From positions 1,042-65,041 of the forward strand of contig NZ_LMIE01000022.1 in NCBI RefSeq assembly GCF_001428625.1: a stretch of 64,000 bases of DNA, read 5' to 3'. Every line of letters begins with the position of its first letter. Positions within the stretch are counted from its first letter, which is position 1. A program made the position numbers and the translations under genes. Of the stretch, positions 15,944-23,244 are shown one piece after another. This DNA is from Hydrogenophaga sp. Root209. GTDB taxonomy: Bacteria > Pseudomonadota > Gammaproteobacteria > Burkholderiales > Burkholderiaceae_C. Below the pieces are notes generated by a model. The model did not search any database. It worked only from the letters and a program-made list of their open reading frames with translations, and was not told the origin of the DNA.

Positions 15944-16303
15944 ATGGCCAGCAAAAAAACTCCCCCCTGGGAAGTGCAGTTGTTCGTGCCCACCGAATTC
16001 GATCTGGGTGACCAGGACCTTGATGAAGACGACTTGGTCGAGAGACATTCTCTGAAAAGCTTTTTCAGCGGTGGTGCCGTCAAGGTGGTGGACGGCGAAG
16101 CCATGAAAAAGCAGTGGAAGAAGACCATCGAGGACATGCTTGCGCTGACCTCGTCCATGACCGGCGCTCAGAGCGAATGGTCGCTGGACGGCATTGAAAT
16201 CGGGCTCACCCTCAGCGCGAAGGGAGAGCTGTTGTTCATTGCCGAGGCCGGCGCCGAAGCCAGCGTGAAACTCACCCTCAAGCGCAAGCCTCCCTCGGTC
16301 TGA
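15944..16303 (+). CDS. Small Pepco/Trypco1-like protein paired with the trypsin-like protease
   Basis: 119 residues: N-terminal strand WEVQLFVPTEF, acidic stretch, helix KKQWKKTIEDMLALTSSM, then SLDGIEIGLTLSAKGELLF and GAEASVKLTLKRK. The ending (two strands, Gly-containing turn, Glu-Ala, then alternating hydrophobics and basic residues) resembles the peptidase/trypsin co-occurring domains (Pepco, Trypco1) described by comparative genomics of NTP-dependent conflict systems. I assign it by pattern and by the adjacent protease, not by a search. Probable role: adaptor or effector-coupling partner of the protease. Confidence 0.55.
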   Translation: MASKKTPPWEVQLFVPTEFDLGDQDLDEDDLVERHSLKSFFSGGAVKVVDGEAMKKQWKKTIEDMLALTSSMTGAQSEWSLDGIEIGLTLSAKGELLFIAEAGAEASVKLTLKRKPPSV

Positions 16304-16339
16304 GACGGGCAGGCGCCGGCACTGTCCCACAATGCACCC

Positions 16340-16984
16340 ATGACTGCCCTTCCCGCCAGCCCCGCCGCCGACCGCAACAAGCAGCCCATACTGGAAACCC
16401 TGCAGCGGGTGCTGCCCGAGCGCGGCGTGGCACTGGAAATCGCATCCGGCACCGGCCAGCACGCCACCTGGTTTGCCGCCGGTTTGCCGGGATGGCAATG
16501 GCAACCCACCGACCTGCAACCCAGTGCGATGGTCACCATCGCCGCCTGGACAGACCAGTCGGGCGCGCGCAATGTGCTGCCGCCGATGCGGCTGGACGTG
16601 ATGTCCGAACAATGGCCCGACGAGGGCGATCTGTTCGGTGAGGCGTTTGGCGAGACCTTTGACGCCGTCTACTGCGCCAACATGCTGCACATCGCCCCCT
16701 GGGCCGCCTGTGCCGGGCTCATGCGGGGCGCAGCAAGGGTGCTAGCGCCCGGCGGTGTGCTCATCACCTACGGCCCCTACCTCGAAGACGGCGTGCCCAC
16801 CTCGCCGGGCAACCTGGCGTTTGACGAGAGCCTGCGCAACACACACCCGGACTGGGGCTTGCGTCACCTCGCCCAGGTGGAACAGCAGGCCCGCGAGGTC
16901 GGCCTGCACTTGCGCGAGCGCCACGCCATGCCGGCCAACAACCTGTTGCTGGTGTGGGGCCGGGAACCAACGACGCCGGCCTGA
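16340..16984 (+). CDS. DUF938 SAM-dependent methyltransferase-like protein
   Basis: 214 residues. N-terminal RNKQPILETLQRVLP and the glycine-rich SAM loop ALEIASGTGQHATWFA, followed by WQPTDLQPSA, DAVYCANMLHIAPW and an ITYGPYLEDGVPTSPGN block, define DUF938. The fold is Rossmann methyltransferase; substrate unknown. Starts 36 bases after the Pepco-like gene on the same strand but is a widespread chromosomal gene and probably unrelated to that module. Confidence 0.88.
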   Translation: MTALPASPAADRNKQPILETLQRVLPERGVALEIASGTGQHATWFAAGLPGWQWQPTDLQPSAMVTIAAWTDQSGARNVLPPMRLDVMSEQWPDEGDLFGEAFGETFDAVYCANMLHIAPWAACAGLMRGAARVLAPGGVLITYGPYLEDGVPTSPGNLAFDESLRNTHPDWGLRHLAQVEQQAREVGLHLRERHAMPANNLLLVWGREPTTPA

Positions 16985-17024
16985 GCTCCATCCCCTTCCT
17001 CACGCACTCCCTTTCCGCCCGCCC

Positions 17025-17501
17025 ATGCTCAGAAACCTCAAAGACCTGTTCGACAACCTCGCGGCCAGCCTCGGCGCGCCGGCCGGCGCCCAACTGCCTG
17101 CCGAGCAGGAACACACGCTGCAACTGTCCACCGCCGTGCTGCTGGTGGAGGTGATGCGCGCCGAGCCCGACTTGAAGGCCAGCGAGCGCGACGCGGTCAT
17201 CACCGCGCTGCGGCGCAAGTTCGCGCTGACCGACGACGAGGTGGAACGCCTGATGGAGCTGGCCCACGAAACAGCACGCACGGCCTACGACTACCAGCGC
17301 TTCACCGGCATGATGAACGAGCGCTTCACCCAGGCGCAGAAGATCAGCGTGGTCGAAGCCATGTGGGACGTGGCGTTTGCCGACCACCACCTCGACGCCA
17401 ACGAGCACCACGTGATCAGCAAGGTGGCGGGCCTGCTGCATGTGACACACGGCGAGTACATCGCCGCCAAGCTGCACGCCCAGGCCGCCGCCCAGGACTG
17501 A
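17025..17501 (+). CDS. TerB-like protein
   Basis: 158 residues, all-alpha. The two repeats expected of TerB-type (TerB/DjlA) domains are visible: LLVEVMRAEPDLKASERDAVITALRRKF and MWDVAFADHHLDANEHHVISKVAGLLHV, each with the acidic metal-binding-like turn followed by Glu. Members occur in tellurite resistance and in DjlA-type co-chaperones; many stand alone with unknown role. Same strand as DUF938, 40-base gap, so possibly co-transcribed. Confidence 0.82.
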   Translation: MLRNLKDLFDNLAASLGAPAGAQLPAEQEHTLQLSTAVLLVEVMRAEPDLKASERDAVITALRRKFALTDDEVERLMELAHETARTAYDYQRFTGMMNERFTQAQKISVVEAMWDVAFADHHLDANEHHVISKVAGLLHVTHGEYIAAKLHAQAAAQD

Positions 17502-17619
17502 CGCCCGCGCGGGCCGCACAACCGGCTACGCATCTTTGCCTGCGCTGCGGGGCGCGTTCACCGGGCGGATACATGGGGGGCACAACATGAAGACTCACCA
17601 ACCCCCAGGAGTCAACTCC

Positions 17620-18099
17620 ATGAAACCCCGAAATCTTGTTGTGTACGCCATCGCTGCCGCCACGTTGAGCGTCAGCTCCCTGTCCTTCGCACAGGGCTAT
17701 GGTCAGGGCGAGCGTTATGGAGCGCCCACCATGCAACGTGTGGATGATCGCCGCGACGACCGCCGAGACGACCGCCGCGATTTCCGCGAAGACCGCCGGG
17801 ACGATCGACGCGACTTCCGGCGGGAGCGCCGCGAAGACCGCCGTGATTTCCGCGCCGACCGCCGCGACTACCGCCATGGCGCGCAACCCCGCTACTACTA
17901 CCAGGCGCGTGGACCGCAGTTCCAGCGCGGACGCTACATCCCCGTCGAATACCGCAACCGCCAGTACGTGGTGGTGAACCCCCATCAGCACCGCCTGTCC
18001 GCACCTCCGCGCGGCCACCAGTGGGTGCAGGTCGGCAGTGACTATGTGTTGATCGCGATTGCCACCGGCCTGATCGCCAACCTGATCCTGAACAACTGA
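17620..18099 (+). CDS. RcnB-family periplasmic protein with Arg/Asp repeats
   Basis: About 159 residues. A signal peptide (MKPRNLVVYAIAAATLSVSSL..SFAQG) is followed by a highly charged low-complexity stretch of DDRR/DFR units (about residues 40-85), then the RcnB core YYYQARGPQFQRG.. with WVQVGSDYVLIAIATGLIANLIL. RcnB relatives sit in the periplasm and influence nickel/cobalt efflux or envelope functions. Start 17620 has AGGAG eight bases upstream; an in-frame ATG at 17587 would place extra residues before the signal. A strong terminator follows. Confidence 0.85.
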   Translation: MKPRNLVVYAIAAATLSVSSLSFAQGYGQGERYGAPTMQRVDDRRDDRRDDRRDFREDRRDDRRDFRRERREDRRDFRADRRDYRHGAQPRYYYQARGPQFQRGRYIPVEYRNRQYVVVNPHQHRLSAPPRGHQWVQVGSDYVLIAIATGLIANLILNN

Positions 18100-18125
18100 C
18101 CTCCTTCGGTCTACTCGCCCCATCA

Positions 18126-18166
18126 GGCGCTGCGCACCCCTTCATCCGGGGAGCGCAGCGCCTTTT
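18126..18166 (+). terminator. Intrinsic terminator after the RcnB-like gene
   Basis: GGCGCTGCGC (18126-18135) pairs perfectly with GCGCAGCGCC (18153-18162), and the inner CCCC/GGGG extends the stem; TTTTCCTT follows at once. It lies 27 bases after the RcnB-like stop and before the thioredoxin-fold lipoprotein gene. This is the clearest factor-independent terminator in the window. Confidence 0.85.
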
Positions 18167-18223
18167 CCTTGAGGCCTTCGGTCTGCGATGATCCCGACTT
18201 CTGCCCACACTGCACCGTCCACC

Positions 18224-18829
18224 ATGAAACTCAGACACGTCGCCCTGCCCTTGCTCGCTTCGCTGGCCCTGCTGTCAGCCTGCTCGAAAGAAGACGCCAG
18301 TGCGCCAGCTGCCAGAGCACCCACCGCCACCGCCAACGCTCCGATAGCAGCCGCACAGGCATTGGACGTGCTCGCAGCGCAAGGCAAAGGTTTTGCGGCC
18401 GGCAAGATCCTCAGCGCCAATGCCGTTTACGTTTTGTTCGACCCACAATGCCCCCATTGCGCACGCCTGTGGGAAGCCTCGATGCCGCTGCACGGCAGCG
18501 TGAAGTTCATCTGGCTCCCGGTGGCCATCATGAACGCCAAAAGCGCCCCCCAGGGCGCGGCCATCATGACCTCCACGAATCCCGTGCAGGCCATGACCGC
18601 GCACGAAACATCGCTGCTGACCGGCAACGGCGGCACCGCGGCCTCGGCCGACATCGCACCCGACGTGCTGGCCGCCATCAAGACCAACACCGCCCTGCTT
18701 GAACGCCTGGGCGCCACCTCGGTGCCCTACATCGTGGCGCGGCACCAGCGAAGCAACGAGGTGGTGATGCAAGCCGGTGCCAACGACACCCAGGCCCTGG
18801 CGAGTTTCCTTGGCATCGGACAGCCTTGA
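18224..18829 (+). CDS. DsbC/DsbG-like thioredoxin-fold lipoprotein
   Basis: 201 residues. Lipoprotein signal LLASLALLSAC (Cys20) and an Ala/Pro/Thr linker, then a thioredoxin-fold domain with YVLFDPQCPHCARLWEA carrying the CPHC active site, and VPYIV with the cis-proline typical of the family. It lacks the N-terminal dimerisation domain of DsbC/DsbG, so it is probably a monomeric, membrane-tethered periplasmic disulfide enzyme. The start at 18224 is chosen because the signal peptide begins there. Confidence 0.85.
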   Translation: MKLRHVALPLLASLALLSACSKEDASAPAARAPTATANAPIAAAQALDVLAAQGKGFAAGKILSANAVYVLFDPQCPHCARLWEASMPLHGSVKFIWLPVAIMNAKSAPQGAAIMTSTNPVQAMTAHETSLLTGNGGTAASADIAPDVLAAIKTNTALLERLGATSVPYIVARHQRSNEVVMQAGANDTQALASFLGIGQP

Positions 18830-18895
18830 AGCGTGGTTTTGTGCCTTACCATCGTGCAGTCAAGCCGCCTTCGCGGCTGTTAAACGGAGGCCCCC

Positions 18896-19036
18896 ATGGG
18901 CAAAGAGCAGCGCAACGAAAAACTGTCCAAAAAACCGAAGAAGGACACCTCCGCGCCCAAGGGGCCGGTCACGTCCGACAGGCCCATGCCCCCCGTGACG
19001 GCGGTGGTGCCGCGCGGCAAGGAAAAGAACAAGTGA
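18896..19036 (+). CDS. 46-residue Lys-rich small protein
   Basis: Reads MGKEQRNEKLSKKPKKDTSA, continues with two Pro-rich stretches (KGPVTSDRPMPP) and ends RGKEKNK. The AACGGAGGC five bases before the ATG is an excellent ribosome binding site. Highly basic and without hydrophobic segments, so cytoplasmic and probably disordered; nucleic-acid binding is a guess. Seven bases upstream of the DUF427 gene. I recognise no named family, but small basic proteins of this type recur in this order of bacteria. Confidence 0.7.
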   Translation: MGKEQRNEKLSKKPKKDTSAPKGPVTSDRPMPPVTAVVPRGKEKNK

Positions 19037-19043
19037 GCCTGGC

Positions 19044-19325
19044 ATGAAGGCCACCTGGAACGGCGCAGTGATCGCCGAGAGCGACGACACGGTGGTGCTG
19101 GAAGGCAACCACTACTTCCCCGAAAGCTCGCTCAACCGCGACCACGTGACCTTCAGCAACCACCGCACCAGCTGCCCCTGGAAGGGCCAGGCGAGCTACT
19201 ACTCGCTGCTGGTCAACGGTGAACTCAACAGCGACGCGGCCTGGTACTACCCGGACCCCAAGCCCGAAGCCGAAGAAATCCGCGGGCGCGTCGCTTTCTG
19301 GAAAGGCGTGAAGGTCGCGCCCTGA
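19044..19325 (+). CDS. DUF427 domain protein
   Basis: 93 residues. Typical single-domain DUF427: ATWNGAVIAESDDTVVLEGN, YFPESSL, the HRTSCPWKGQASYYSL block and AWYYPDPKPEAEEIRGRVAFWKGV near the C-terminus. The fold is a beta-roll; the family is widespread, cytoplasmic, and without proven function. Seven bases after the small Lys-rich gene, so the two are likely co-translated. Confidence 0.92.
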   Translation: MKATWNGAVIAESDDTVVLEGNHYFPESSLNRDHVTFSNHRTSCPWKGQASYYSLLVNGELNSDAAWYYPDPKPEAEEIRGRVAFWKGVKVAP

Positions 19326-19435
19326 CCCTGCGCGCGCCGGGGCCGCAATGACCCCGGCCAGCACCGGGCGACTGGCTTGCTTGCCCACCCCGCGGCGTAT
19401 CCTGAGTGGCACAACCCCACCCCAGGAGACACCCC

Positions 19436-19978
19436 ATGCCCCCTTCCCTGCGCACCGCGCAACTCGGCCTGATGGTGGCCGCCCTGCTCGCGCTCGTTGG
19501 CTGCGCGCGCCACGACCACGCTGCCATGCACGCCATGCACCACGGCGGCACGATGACCACCGCGGCACCCACCACCCCGGCGAAGCTCACCCCGAGCACG
19601 CCCACGCTGTCGTCCGGCTACAGGAAGGTGACCGCACCGACTGAAGCCAGGGTCTATTTCACCAACCTTCGCAACGGCTCCACGGTCACCAGTCCGGTGA
19701 AGGTGGGCTTCGGACTGATCGGCATGGGTGTGGCGCCAGCAGGCTTCGAGAAGGCAGGCACCGGTCACCACCACTTGCTGATCGATGTGGCCGAGGTGGA
19801 CGCCAACGCGCCGTTGCCCGCCAACGACCAGTTTCGCCACTTCGGCCTGGGGCAGACCGAGACCAGCGTGGAGCTCAAGCCGGGCACCCACACGCTGCAA
19901 CTCGTGTTGGGCGACCAGAACCACATCCCGCACCACCCGGTGGTGATCAGCGAGCGCATCACCATCACGGTGAAGTGA
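19436..19978 (+). CDS. DUF4399 lipoprotein
   Basis: 180 residues. Signal with lipobox LALVGC, then a His/Met-rich stretch (HDHAAMHAMHHGG) and a Thr/Pro-rich linker, then the DUF4399 domain: VYFTNLRNGSTVTSPVKVGFG, GMGVAPAG, HHHLLID, HTLQLVLGDQNHIPHHPVVISE. The domain is beta-rich, periplasmic and often near metal or stress genes; the His clusters suggest metal binding but no function is established. Ends 21 bases before a convergent gene. Confidence 0.88.
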   Translation: MPPSLRTAQLGLMVAALLALVGCARHDHAAMHAMHHGGTMTTAAPTTPAKLTPSTPTLSSGYRKVTAPTEARVYFTNLRNGSTVTSPVKVGFGLIGMGVAPAGFEKAGTGHHHLLIDVAEVDANAPLPANDQFRHFGLGQTETSVELKPGTHTLQLVLGDQNHIPHHPVVISERITITVK

Positions 19979-19999
19979 TGGCGGGGCGCGGCGGACCGC

Positions 20000-20593
20000 T
20001 CAGGCCGCCTTCTCGCCCAGTTTCCGCAGTTTGCTCAACCAGCGCGCCACGCCCGCAGTGCCCAGGTTTTCCACCGAGCCGACGAGCGTTTCGTGGATGG
20101 GTGCAAAGCCCACGAAACCCAGGATGTTGCGCTCCAGCGATTTGACGCTGTGCGCCCGAAAGTACCAGCGGTAGGCCAGCGCTGGCATGCCCATGGTGAC
20201 CACCACACGCGCCGAGCGCCCGCTCAGCGGCTTGTGGCCAAACGGCTTGGCGCCTTCGGGGCCGACCGCAAAACCCGGGCGCGCGACCTGCTCCAGAAAG
20301 GCCTTGAGCAGCGCCGGCATGTCGCCCAGCCAGAGCGGGAAGAAGATCACCACGTGTTGGGCCCAGGCGATGCCGTCCTGCGCGGGCTGCAGGGTCGGCG
20401 GCAGCGTGCCGTGGTGCCAGGCCTCCGCGGTCTTGAGCACGGGAAAATCGAGCGCACCCAAGCCGATGCGCCGCACCTCGTGGCCCCCGGCGCGAGCGCC
20501 ATCGGCATAGGCCTCGGCGAGGACATGGTTGAGGCGCTCCACGCTCGCATCTGGATGGCCTTCTATCAGCAGGATGCGGCGGGAGGTGGTCAT
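20000..20593 (-). CDS. NAD(P)H-dependent oxidoreductase, flavodoxin-like fold
   Basis: 197 residues. Flavodoxin_2 family (MdaB/KefF/NQO-like): RILLIEGHPDAS at the N-terminus (FMN phosphate region), then VVIFFPLWLGDMPALLKAFLEQV and RPGFAV, the characteristic mid-domain block, and VVVTMGMPALAYRWYF. Likely a cytoplasmic FMN or FAD quinone reductase. Start at 20593 has GGAG eight bases before it; ATGs 12 and 30 bases upstream are less well placed. An FNR-type box lies 57-70 bases upstream. Confidence 0.85.
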   Translation of the reverse strand: MTTSRRILLIEGHPDASVERLNHVLAEAYADGARAGGHEVRRIGLGALDFPVLKTAEAWHHGTLPPTLQPAQDGIAWAQHVVIFFPLWLGDMPALLKAFLEQVARPGFAVGPEGAKPFGHKPLSGRSARVVVTMGMPALAYRWYFRAHSVKSLERNILGFVGFAPIHETLVGSVENLGTAGVARWLSKLRKLGEKAA

Positions 20594-20649
20594 GGCGGGC
20601 TCCATCGGGTGAGGAAGCTCCATGTTGCGGCCCGACCGCCCAGCGGGCC

Positions 20650-20663
20650 TTGACGCGGATCAA
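20650..20663 (-). promoter_or_regulatory. FNR/ANR-type box upstream of the oxidoreductase
   Basis: On the minus strand the 14 bases read TTGAT-CCGC-GTCAA, differing in one position from the FNR consensus TTGAT-N4-ATCAA. It is 57-70 bases before the oxidoreductase start at 20593, compatible with a class II activator position. Suggests induction under low oxygen. The site also falls just after the stop of the ylqF gene, in an otherwise featureless gap. Confidence 0.5.
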
Positions 20664-20676
20664 CGCCGCCGGCAAC

Positions 20677-21618
20677 TCAGCGCCGGTCCGGCTTGCGCGG
20701 TTTGTTGGCGCGTTCCTTCTTCTTGCTCTGGCGCTCGGCGTCGGCCTGCTGGCCAGCGGCCAGCCAGGCCAGAAACTGTTCGGGCGTCTCCAGCGTGATG
20801 CGCCCGAGCACGCCGCTGCGGAAATCGGCGATCAGCAGTTCGGATGCCTTTTGCCAGTTGATGGTGCCGCCCGAGCCGATCGCGCCGCGTTTGCGCGCGA
20901 TGGCGGCCATCAGTTCCTCGTCGGGCAGGCCGGCCACGGTGTCCAGAGGCAGGCCGAGCTTGTAGCGGGCTTCGAGCTGTGCACCGTAGGTGACCTTGAG
21001 TTTGGACAGCAGCTCCAGCGCCACCTCCTGGTCGTCGTAGGCATTGCGGCCCACCGCGCCGCTGGCGGCGAGGTTGTAGCCGCTCTCTGGCACCACAATG
21101 CGCGGCCACAGCATGCCGGGGGTGTCGAAGAGGTAGAAGTCGTCGGCCAGCGCGATGCGCTGCTCGGTGCGGGTGATGCCGGCCTCGTCGCCGGTCTTGG
21201 CCGCGCGCTTGCCCATGAAGGTGTTGATCAGCGTGCTCTTGCCCACGTTGGGGATGCCGCAGATCAGCACCCGCATGGGCTTGACCATGCCGCCGCGCAG
21301 GGGCGCGAGCTCGAAGCACGACGCGATGATGGCGCGCGCTGGCGCGGTGATGCTGGCGTCAAGCGAAATGGCGCGGGTGTTGGGTTGGGCGTTGTAGTGC
21401 GCGAGCCAGAGCGCGGTGCGCTCGGGGTCGGCCATGTCCTGCTTGTTGACCACCTTGAGCGCGGGCCGCCCGGCCGTGAGCTCGGCCAGCAACGGGTTGG
21501 CGCTGGACCCCGGCAGGCGCGCGTCGAGCATCTCGATCACGACGTCGATGTCCTTCACCCGCTCGGTGATGGCCTTGCGCGTGAGGTGCATGTGCCCGGG
21601 GAACCACTGGATGCTCAT
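20677..21618 (-). CDS. ylqF: Ribosome biogenesis GTPase YlqF/RbgA
   Basis: 313 residues. Circularly permuted GTPase: the family N-terminus MSIQWFPGHM, then the G4 motif NKQDMAD, G1 GIPNVGKSTLINTF, and G3 DTPGMLWPR in that permuted order. It assists late assembly of the 50S subunit. The start at 21618 matches the family N-terminus exactly; the open frame upstream is not coding. The C-terminal tail is Lys/Arg-rich. Divergent from the SRPBCC gene with a 133-base gap. Confidence 0.92.
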   Translation of the reverse strand: MSIQWFPGHMHLTRKAITERVKDIDVVIEMLDARLPGSSANPLLAELTAGRPALKVVNKQDMADPERTALWLAHYNAQPNTRAISLDASITAPARAIIASCFELAPLRGGMVKPMRVLICGIPNVGKSTLINTFMGKRAAKTGDEAGITRTEQRIALADDFYLFDTPGMLWPRIVVPESGYNLAASGAVGRNAYDDQEVALELLSKLKVTYGAQLEARYKLGLPLDTVAGLPDEELMAAIARKRGAIGSGGTINWQKASELLIADFRSGVLGRITLETPEQFLAWLAAGQQADAERQSKKKERANKPRKPDRR

Positions 21619-21751
21619 GGGGGAAGGTCGGGAAATGGGTCTGGAAGAAAGACGGGGACCGGGGATTGTGCCTTGGTGTAACCCCCGGGGGCCGCTTGCG
21701 AACCGCGTCCCTACAATGAATTTCCACCACAACAACCCCTTGAGGAGCCCC

Positions 21752-22222
21752 ATGGCCATCACCGTGAAAATCGATCTGGGCTACGAATTCGACGTCAAGG
21801 CCCCCGCGGCCGAGGTGTTCGAGGTGCTCTCCAACGTGCCTGAATCGGTCAGCCATTTCCCCAAAGTCGAGAAGCTCACCGACCTGGGCGGCGGTGTCTA
21901 CCAGTGGGAGATGGAGAAGGTCGGCACCGCGCAGGTGAACATACAGACCATCTACGCCAGCAAATACGTGAATGACAAGGCCAAGGGCACGGTGAAGTGG
22001 ACACCGGTCAAGGGCATCGGCAACGCGCAGGTGGGGGGCAACTGGAAGATCGTGGACAACAAGAAGTCCACCGGTTTGGCGCTGGCCATTCAAGGCGAGA
22101 TCGAGGTGCCGCTGCCCGGGTTGATGAAGATGGTGGTGGCGCCGGTGGTCGAGGGCGAATTCGAGAAACTCGTCGAAAAATACATCGACAACCTCATCAA
22201 GCGTTTTGGCGGCGAGGCTTGA
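21752..22222 (+). CDS. SRPBCC (START-like) family protein
   Basis: 156 residues. A Bet v1/START-like fold: ITVKIDLGYEFDVKAPAAEV, FEVLSNVPESVSHFPKVEKL, GGGVYQWEMEKVG, and a long C-terminal helix with EFEKLVEKYIDNLIKRF. Such proteins bind small hydrophobic ligands or act as CoxG-like or polyketide-cyclase relatives; no ligand can be named. TGAGGAG seven bases before the ATG is a strong ribosome binding site. Confidence 0.85.
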   Translation: MAITVKIDLGYEFDVKAPAAEVFEVLSNVPESVSHFPKVEKLTDLGGGVYQWEMEKVGTAQVNIQTIYASKYVNDKAKGTVKWTPVKGIGNAQVGGNWKIVDNKKSTGLALAIQGEIEVPLPGLMKMVVAPVVEGEFEKLVEKYIDNLIKRFGGEA

Positions 22223-22240
22223 AGCACCCCCGCCACGCTC

Positions 22241-23131
22241 TCACGCGTTCAAGTTCTGCTTGAAAAACGCCATGGTGCGATCCCAGGCCAGTTTGGCGGC
22301 AGGCGCATCGAAACGCGGCGTGGTGTCGTTGTTGAAGCCGTGCTGCGTGCCCGGGTACTGGTGGGCCGTGTAGCGCACACCGGCGGCTTTCAATGCGGCT
22401 TCGTAGGCGGGCCAGGTGGCGTTGATGCGTTCGTCGACAGCGGCGAAATGGATCAGCAGCGGCGCCTTCACTTTCGCGGCATCTGCCACCGGCGGGTGGT
22501 TGCCGTAGAACGGCACGACCGCGGCCAGATCGGGGATCTGTGTCGCCAGCATGTGGGCGATGCCCCCGCCATAACAAAACCCCACCACGCCCACACGGCC
22601 ATTGCTGTCCGCACGGGCTTTGAGCGTGGCTGCGGCGGCCAGCATGTCTTGCCCGGTCTTGGCCTGGTCGAGCGTGGCAAACAACGTGCGTGCCTTGTCT
22701 TCGTCGCCGGGGTAACCCCCCAGCGGCGTGAGCGCATCGGGTGCCAGGGCCAGGTAGCCGTCGAGCGCGAGGCGGCGGGTGATGTCTTCGATGTGCGGAT
22801 TCAGCCCCCGGTTTTCATGGATGACGAGCACGCTGGGCAACCTGCCAGTGGCATTGGCCGGCTTGGCCACATAGGCCTTGACGGTGCCATGGCCCGCGGG
22901 TGAAGGCACGTCCACCATCTCGGTTTTCAGGCGCGCATCGTCCTTGGGCACCATCTGCGCCGCCGCAAAGTTGGGGCTGAGCGCGGCCAGCAAGCCGGCG
23001 GCTGTCATGCCACCCACGGCAAACTTGCTCGCGCGGTCCAGAAAACCCCGGCGGTCCAGGTCGCCGTGCACGTAGGCGTCAAACAGGATCAGCAGTTCCT
23101 GGTCAAAGTCCGCGGCGGTCAGTCGGGTCAT
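22241..23131 (-). CDS. Dienelactone hydrolase-family protein with export signal
   Basis: 296 residues. An N-terminal helix and DRRGFLDRASKFAVGGMTAA resemble a Tat-type signal (RR, hydrophobic stretch, AAAQ cleavage). The alpha/beta-hydrolase domain shows the family triad: Cys in VGFCYGGG, Asp in FAAVDERI, His in PGTQHGF. YghX-like members are exported; dienelactone hydrolases open lactones of chloroaromatic degradation, but this subfamily has no known substrate. Start 23131 precedes the helix that leads to the twin Arg. Confidence 0.88.
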   Translation of the reverse strand: MTRLTAADFDQELLILFDAYVHGDLDRRGFLDRASKFAVGGMTAAGLLAALSPNFAAAQMVPKDDARLKTEMVDVPSPAGHGTVKAYVAKPANATGRLPSVLVIHENRGLNPHIEDITRRLALDGYLALAPDALTPLGGYPGDEDKARTLFATLDQAKTGQDMLAAAATLKARADSNGRVGVVGFCYGGGIAHMLATQIPDLAAVVPFYGNHPPVADAAKVKAPLLIHFAAVDERINATWPAYEAALKAAGVRYTAHQYPGTQHGFNNDTTPRFDAPAAKLAWDRTMAFFKQNLNA

Positions 23132-23244
23132 GGCGGCTCCTGTGCAAAACGTGCAGGATAGACGCGACCTGCGCCGAATGCGCATTCACCACCCGGGCGT
23201 GCGGGTTTTGAGGTGTCGTGAGCAGCATGACGCTGCTCCGGCCA

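Noticed and set aside
17740-17880. Short-period repeat in the RcnB-like gene considered as a CRISPR or minisatellite
   Set aside because: The period follows codons for DDRR/DFR units inside a good coding frame with signal peptide and RcnB core; there are no unique spacers.
20660-21681. Long open frames opposite the ylqF gene
   Set aside because: They are mirror frames of a high-GC gene; the minus strand has full GTPase motifs and the opposite frames have no recognisable domain or ribosome site.
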